A stretch of 64,000 bases of DNA. It comes from Termitomyces sp. T153. Taxonomy: Eukaryota > Basidiomycota > Agaricomycetes > Agaricales > Lyophyllaceae. A program made the translations under genes and the position numbers. A model generated the notes under the pieces. That model saw only the letters and a list, made by a program, of their open reading frames with translations. It made no database searches and was not told the DNA's origin. Positions 58,709-64,000 of this stretch are shown piece after piece. The number at the start of each line of letters is the position of its first letter. Positions within the stretch are counted from its first letter, which is position 1. The stretch lies in contig JACKQL020000001.1 in the NCBI GenBank assembly GCA_018296165.2, positions 744,001 to 808,000 on the forward strand. The letters are read 5' to 3'.

Positions 58709-61700
58709 ATGATAAACGGTAATCTCATAAAGAACTCTGCACCACCACACCCTCAGCTCCGTCCGCACCCCCGTAAATCATCGAAGAAGTCAACCGTCGA
58801 CATTCCTGAAGGCAACGACAACGACAATAAGGATGGAGACTTCAAGCCTTGATATGTCGGAGAGCGACAATGACGGAAGGATCAATACTATCATGTCTAA
58901 CTCTGAGGTGAAAGACTGATTTTGATTTTGATTCAAGAAAGAGATCATAATATCCATTCCCCTAGCTCGCTGAGTCGCTTCCTTCGAAAACTGTTCCTAC
59001 AACTGGCTGTTACTCTGGGAAGCGAAAGAGACATGCCGTAACTGTGGGGGACATTGACGATATTGAGAGTACACAAAACATCAGAGAGCGATCCAAGCCA
59101 CCAGCAGATGACTCATTACTCGAGCCTAATCAGGATAAGCGCCACAACCGAACCAAGAAGCTGAGAATGGTGTGGAAAGATTTGATTCGTGCTTCAAGTC
59201 TTACCAACTCTTTTTCAGAATGCAAAGCGGAACCCAATCTACTATTTCTTCGAGCCTGTTTCATGCGTGGCCAATGGGACGCGGGGAAGCGAGGGAGACA
59301 AGCATTACAGGTGTTATCATGGGAACCATAAAATTACAACGGTGAAGGCGAGCATGAAGAGTAATTTATGTGGTAAGTGAACACAACCATACATCCAAAG
59401 ATATCTCAACACTGATCATTATAATTAGGTCTCGTCAAAACTCTGAAAGATGCCTCAGGTCCAATGTATGCCCTCTACCTTAATCTTAAAGAAAGAGGTC
59501 CAGGTGAGCCTATCACGCAAGATGAGATCGATATCGCGTCAGGGAAGACTCCCATTGACCCTCGAAAAATCATGGAGTTTGTATCAAAGCTAAAGGAGAA
59601 GACCGACACCTGTCGGGAGTCCTGGGACCAGGGAATGTTCATGGAGCTTCTCACAAAGTGGATGGTAGCCTCTGATAAATCATTTGATGAGATTGAAAGC
59701 CCTGAGTTCCAAGAGCTACTCAATTTTGTCCACCGTTCCTCGCCACCTCTGCATATACCTGGCCGCAATGTGGTCAAACGACGTGTGATGGACATGGGCA
59801 ACAACGTAATCGAGGAGACAAGGAGAATGTTCGCGGTAAGTATTGTAGATGTTACTTTCTCATTGTGTTTTCTGCTAATATCTATGATACTCTACAGGAA
59901 TTAGACTGTAAAATTTCTATATCTCTCGATGCTTGGACGTCAAGTAATATGTTTACGTTCATGGCTATTGTTGCCCATTATGTCAACAGAGATGGTGAAC
60001 TAGGTGAGTGATTTCTGACACCAGTAGCATCTGCTGATTGACACCAACATGCTAGAGGAACTTCTCATTGATTTCCGCGAGCTCATAGGCGAACATTCCG
60101 GGGAAAATATGGCCGAAGTTGTGTGGGATACTCTTGTCATGTATGGAATCGAAAAACAGGTATTGATTTTATTTCGAGGCATTTCTTTTGTACTTATCCT
60201 TCCCTATATCTTTGCCCTTATGTTGGATAATGCTTCAAATAACGACACTCTTGTTAACGGAATTGAGCATCGCGCCAGGGCAGCAGGAACTTGTTTCAAA
60301 GCCTCATGGGCACGATTACGATGCATGCCACATACGGTGCATCTTGCGACAATTCAGGTTTTTCGATGGTTCTCTGACATGGAATATACTGACAATCTCA
60401 CAGCTTCTTGAGTGTATTGGTATGCTCTCGAGTACTGAAGCCAAGAAGACAAGATCACGGAGCGGAAATTACCAAGATGATGTTGTGGCACCTCTCGATA
60501 GAAATAACGATGATGACGATGAGGCTGCCGCACAAAGCGGTCAAGATGACGAAGAGATGTTACCTTTTCAGCCTTCTGTTGAATCATCCAATGACATCTT
60601 CACGGCTGTTGACAAGGTCAGTAAATTTATTCTTTCATATGCTCAGATGATCTTAACATTCCTCACCAGCTTCGAAAGATAGTTCGCGCTGTTCACTCCA
60701 GTCCTCAACGGAAGCAAAGCTGGCTTCACCAGGTCTCTGAGGAGCTTCGAAAAGATGGGACTGGGAAGATGGAGCGCGCCCTGATGCTAACTCTGGATGT
60801 ACGAACACGATGGTCTTCAACACACCAGATGATGCGTAAGAGCTTTGCAAGTATACATTCAGCCTTCATTGATGTATATCTAGGCCGTGCACTGTACTAT
60901 CAATCCATTGTCGATAATTTTGTTCGCCTACACAAGGACCTACATCATCTCGAACTCTCAGAGGCCGAATGGGCCGCTATTGCCCAAATAGCACATTGGC
61001 TTGAGATGTTCCAGTCAGCTACAACCGAAATGTCCTGTACCAAACAGTCTATGCTCTCTTCCACACATGTGGTTTTTCGCGGACTCCAGGAACATGTTCG
61101 AGCCATCCTCAAGGATTTACCAAACGACATGAACCCGAGGATCAAAGCAGGGCTCTTTGCAGCCCACCGGAAGCTTAGCGAGTATTACTATCGTCGCGAC
61201 CAGTCTCCATTCTATACCTGGGCCGCCTGTAAGTCGTCGTTTCTTCATCCCAATGAACGAATCATAACTTGCTCCCAATCTAGTGCTTGACCCTCGAATC
61301 ATGTATGAAGGCTTGAAAGAGGAATATATCGATGGTCCAGACCTCCTAGCGTACCTCGAGGACGCCAAAAAACAATTACTCGAGTATTATCAAGTCAATT
61401 ATGCATGCACATCAGATACGCCGTCTCAAACTTCACCTGCTGCTGCTGGTATTGTGTCATCAACAACCTTCAGCTTTGCGGCGCGCTACAAGAACAAGAG
61501 CCGACAAGTTAATGAACTCGAAGACTATTTCAAGCTTAGTCCGGAATCATTCAACCATTGCGACCCTCTCCAATGGTGGTTTAAGCGGCGAGCTTTATAC
61601 CCTACATTGTACTGTCTCGCGCGAGATATCCTAGCAATCCCTGGTCAGTCTACCCCCGCTCCAAGCTCTTCATCTATTATTAACACATTACTGAATAGGG

Positions 61701-61826
61701 TCTGCCGTTGCCGTCGAGCGTATATTCTCAGGGGGACGGGATACTCTTTTACTGCATCGTGCTAGTTTGCACCCTGAGACCATTCGAATGCTTATGATTG
61801 TCAAGCAGAGACTTAAATCCGCTTGA
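58709..61826 (+). mobile_element. hAT-family DNA transposon, transposase gene nearly intact
   Basis: The coding exons run from about 58709 or 59044 to the stop at 61826. In order: a BED-like zinc-binding part (YYFFEPVSC, then GDKHYRCYHGNHKITTV), a helical linker, CKISISLDAWTSSNMFTFMAIVAHY (first catalytic Asp region), LMLDNASNNDTLVNGIEH (second Asp block), MPHTVHLATIQLLECIG, then LDVRTRWSSTHQMM, ALLDPRIMYEGLKEEYID and the C-terminal hAT dimerisation domain: DPLQWWFKRRALYPTLYCLA, IPGSAVAVERIFSGG, LHPETIRMLMIVKQR. Joins such as W-A-A/LLDPR and AIPG/SAVAV keep the frame. One segment (60160-60218) would be spliced in relatives but has no AG acceptor here; it remains open, so about 20 extra residues may be present. 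Terminal inverted repeats were not found by eye. Confidence 0.85.
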
Positions 61827-62906
61827 TATAGTTTAAATACTATGATAGCGTGTTTGGCCATGTTTCGTGGAACCCCTATACGGTGATTGCCCACTGGCGT
61901 TGGCAAGCGCACCTTTGTCAACCAGACAAGACATCATGTTGATTCGAGTCGGGTTTACACTTTGTTGATCCTGTCGTTATTCGCGAGCGAGCAAAAGAAG
62001 TGAGCTTCATTACATATAATTTTGAGAGCACTATACCATGCAGACGTCACAATGACATGAACACAGAGCCTTATGTAGGTAATGTGGGTCAACAGAAACA
62101 TTTGAACACATTGCGAGGTATCAAAACAAAGAGAAGTGTGAGACATGACTGGGAGATTACACACACACTGAGAAGGATAATACCATTCACAAAGCCCACC
62201 CTGGGAGAACAAGACCAATCAGGATGTGCGATGATCTCAAGAACGACCCGAGAATGGCAGAAAATCAGCAGGAGCAAAACGCTTCTCGACTATTGTGGTC
62301 CGAGTCTCAGAATCCACACACCCGATATGGAAGGAAGATACGACGCGAGTGGCGGATTACAAAGGATGCTGACCCGCATGAGGAACTAACTCCCAAGCAG
62401 AAAAGAAATGCTAAATAAATTTAATTTAATGCCGCAATAACAAAAAGACTAAAGATAGACTGCATGACATGACAACCGACAAGCAATAAATGTTGAGAAA
62501 GTCCGAAACACATGGAAATATATATATATTTTGCCCAAAGACAGTGACACCCCAACGTCATGGAGGAAAGCAACCGAGGTTTTAGTGGGTATAGGTTGAA
62601 ATCGCATTTCCTTCGGAGTGGCTCCAGACTTGGATTTATATCGCGACGCGAACTGTACGCCCCGGGTCTTGTGAACTGTCTATCATCCACAGAAGTACCA
62701 AAAAAAACAGACGTCACAATGACCACACACTCAATCTGAATAGCTAAACAACTAAGCGACTAAGAGTACAAAAAACAGTCAACTGAAATCCGAGGGGGGG
62801 TGGAAGGACAATATTAATATTTGGTTCAAACAAACATGTACAACCCCGTGGGCCGAACAAAACGCAAAAACCTATCGCTACCATCCTACCCAAACACTTA
62901 CACAAT
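61827..62906. other. Intergenic region, no gene recognised
   Basis: About 1.1 kb containing the 3' end of the hAT element, whose border is not visible. An open frame at 62000-62389 has no family signal. The promoter of the U6 gene should lie in the last 100 bp, but I do not see a clear TATA box. Confidence 0.4.
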
Positions 62907-62930
62907 GTCCCCTTCGGGGTGACATACGAA

Positions 62931-62961
<31 letters not shown>

Positions 62962-63030
62962 GGCCCCTGCACAAGGATGACACGCTTTCCCGGAGTGGTA
63001 GACCTACGGGTCTCAATATTTATTTATTTT
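62907..63030 (+). ncRNA. U6: U6 spliceosomal snRNA
   Basis: The conserved core from ATTGGAACGATACAGAGAAG through ATTAGCATGGCCCCTGC and ACAAGGATGACACGC is unmistakable, with the ACAGAGA box and the AGC triad. The 5' hairpin is GTCCCCTTCGGGGTGAC. The 3' part (TTTCCCGG...) differs from the usual sequence and includes a hairpin AGACC-TAC-GGGTCT. TTTT at 63027-63030 is the likely RNA polymerase III stop, giving about 124 nt, longer than the usual 107. No intron. U6 forms the catalytic core of the spliceosome. Confidence 0.93.
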
Positions 63031-63264
63031 GTCCCATCCTTCAGGTCTCTTCAGCACACGAATCGTCCCGTCCCATGAAGCAACACCGCACAAATAGGTC
63101 ACGATAAGTATGATACAACTCGCCATGTCTATTTCGTAGTATGTATGTATGTATGTGTATGTACGTATGTATTATGTATATAGGAAAGAGAGTATGTTGT
63201 GTTCGTACAATGCCGGTCCAATTACACAAAAAATCTGATATTTCAACTCATATACCAATAATCA

Positions 63265-64000
63265 TCAATCCAGCTGGGGACCCGCCATCCTAACCTTATC
63301 CTCAACATCCTTCTCATACAACGCAAAGGCGCGCTGGAACATGACACCCAGTTTCCTGACCTCCTTTCCAAACGCCGCTTTATCAGACCAAGCGAGCTCG
63401 GGGTTGAGCAGTTCCCTCGGGACGCCTTCGAGCGAGGTGGGTATCGAGAGGTTGAACGTGCCAAACGTCTCGAATTCGGCCTTGGAGAGCTCGCCGGAGT
63501 GCACGGCGTCGACGATACGACGGGTGTATTTGAGCGGGCAGCGCTTGCCTTGGCCGAACTTGCCACCAGTCCAGCCGGTGTTGATGAGCCAGCAGTCGAC
63601 GTTGTGCTTGGCCATGCGTTCGGCCAACATCTCGGCATAGCGACCGGGCTATGAAGTTGATCAGAGTAGGGAGGAATGGGATATGGAAAAGACATACGTG
63701 AAGAACGATGAAGGGTGCACTGTAGCAAGTCGAAAAGGTCGGGATGGGCTCCAAGACGCCATCCTCAGTACCAGGAGTTTTTCTTTTAGAAAAAGAATGA
63801 GAACGTTGCGTCGTTAGAGGCGATCGAGCACTTACGAGGTGTAACCAGCAAGGAAATGATAACTAGCTTGCTCGGGCGTGAGTTTTGCAACAGGGGGGAG
63901 AACACCGAAAGCGTCGCAAGTCAACATGATGATGTTCGAAGGCTGCTTCTCGACGACGCAGGGGATTTTGGCATTGGGAATGTGTTCGATCGGGTAGGCG
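63265..64000 (-). CDS. PCK1: Phosphoenolpyruvate carboxykinase (ATP), 3' part
   Basis: The gene continues beyond the right edge of the window. Read on the minus strand from 64000: [57 protein letters not shown], an intron, [20 protein letters not shown], an intron, [12 protein letters not shown], then [20 protein letters not shown] and [15 protein letters not shown], ending VRMAGPQLD at 63265. [11 protein letters not shown] and the GWTGG...GKR block are typical of the ATP-dependent enzyme, which converts oxaloacetate to PEP in gluconeogenesis. Two introns (about 63650-63694 and 63785-63838) are visible. Confidence 0.93.

Noticed and set aside
62000..62389. 129-residue + strand ORF between the hAT element and U6
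   Set aside because: No recognisable domain, strange composition and no neighbour support.

Overview
The window is nuclear DNA from a filamentous basidiomycete, most likely a wood- or litter-decaying agaricomycete. The evidence is gene-dense DNA with many short (about 45-60 bp) GT-AG introns, several per gene, a secreted class II peroxidase of the short manganese-peroxidase type, and single-copy eukaryotic housekeeping genes. All gene models below were spliced by eye; spans run from start codon to stop codon, and exon limits are given where they were worked out base by base.

Layout. 1-2.1 kb: no gene seen, one short tandem repeat. 2.1-6.1 kb: a DCAF7/WDR68-type WD40 protein (+) and a concentrative nucleoside transporter (-). 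6.6-7.45 kb: two head-to-head fragments of a Tc1/mariner-like element. 8.2-18.5 kb: palmitoyl-protein thioesterase (+), SAM50 (-), a long disordered membrane-anchored protein (+) and Mediator subunit 1 (+). 18.7-22.1 kb: a rearranged cluster of small, probably mitochondrial membrane proteins, including one duplicated pair, one gene relic and one copy with an in-frame stop. 22.3-31.1 kb: ribosomal protein L12 (-), a PHO80-like cyclin (+), a Ran1/Ksp1-like kinase (-), UTP6 (-) and a disordered protein (+). 32.6-38.4 kb: GOT1 (+), an unknown acidic protein (+), RACK1/Cpc2 (-) and an inosine-uridine nucleoside hydrolase (+). 38.7-50.3 kb: a bZIP-like protein (+), ACR3 arsenite permease (-), BUB2 (-), AP-4 epsilon (+), an unknown 552-residue protein (+) and the DNA primase small subunit (-). 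51.5-56.3 kb: the manganese peroxidase (+), then a CpG-poor region carrying a mutated fragment of that gene and a roughly 200-bp repeat array. 56.4-64 kb: a polytopic membrane protein (-), a PHD-finger protein (+), a hAT transposase (+), U6 snRNA (+) and the 3' part of PEP carboxykinase (-), which is cut by the window edge.

Most genes are unrelated housekeeping functions with no operon-like logic, but several divergent pairs are tightly packed: SAM50 with the disordered membrane protein (122 bp apart), BUB2 with AP-4 epsilon (158 bp), and RACK1 with the nucleoside hydrolase. The last pair is notable. Each side carries a box C/D snoRNA of the U24/snR24 type in an intron, on opposite strands, and both copies keep the two guide segments for adjacent sites in large-subunit rRNA. 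Nucleoside salvage appears twice (transporter and hydrolase), but the genes are 30 kb apart and I do not read them as a cluster. The accessory parts are the mitochondrial-protein cluster, the Tc1/mariner pair, the peroxidase relic with its repeat array, and the hAT element.
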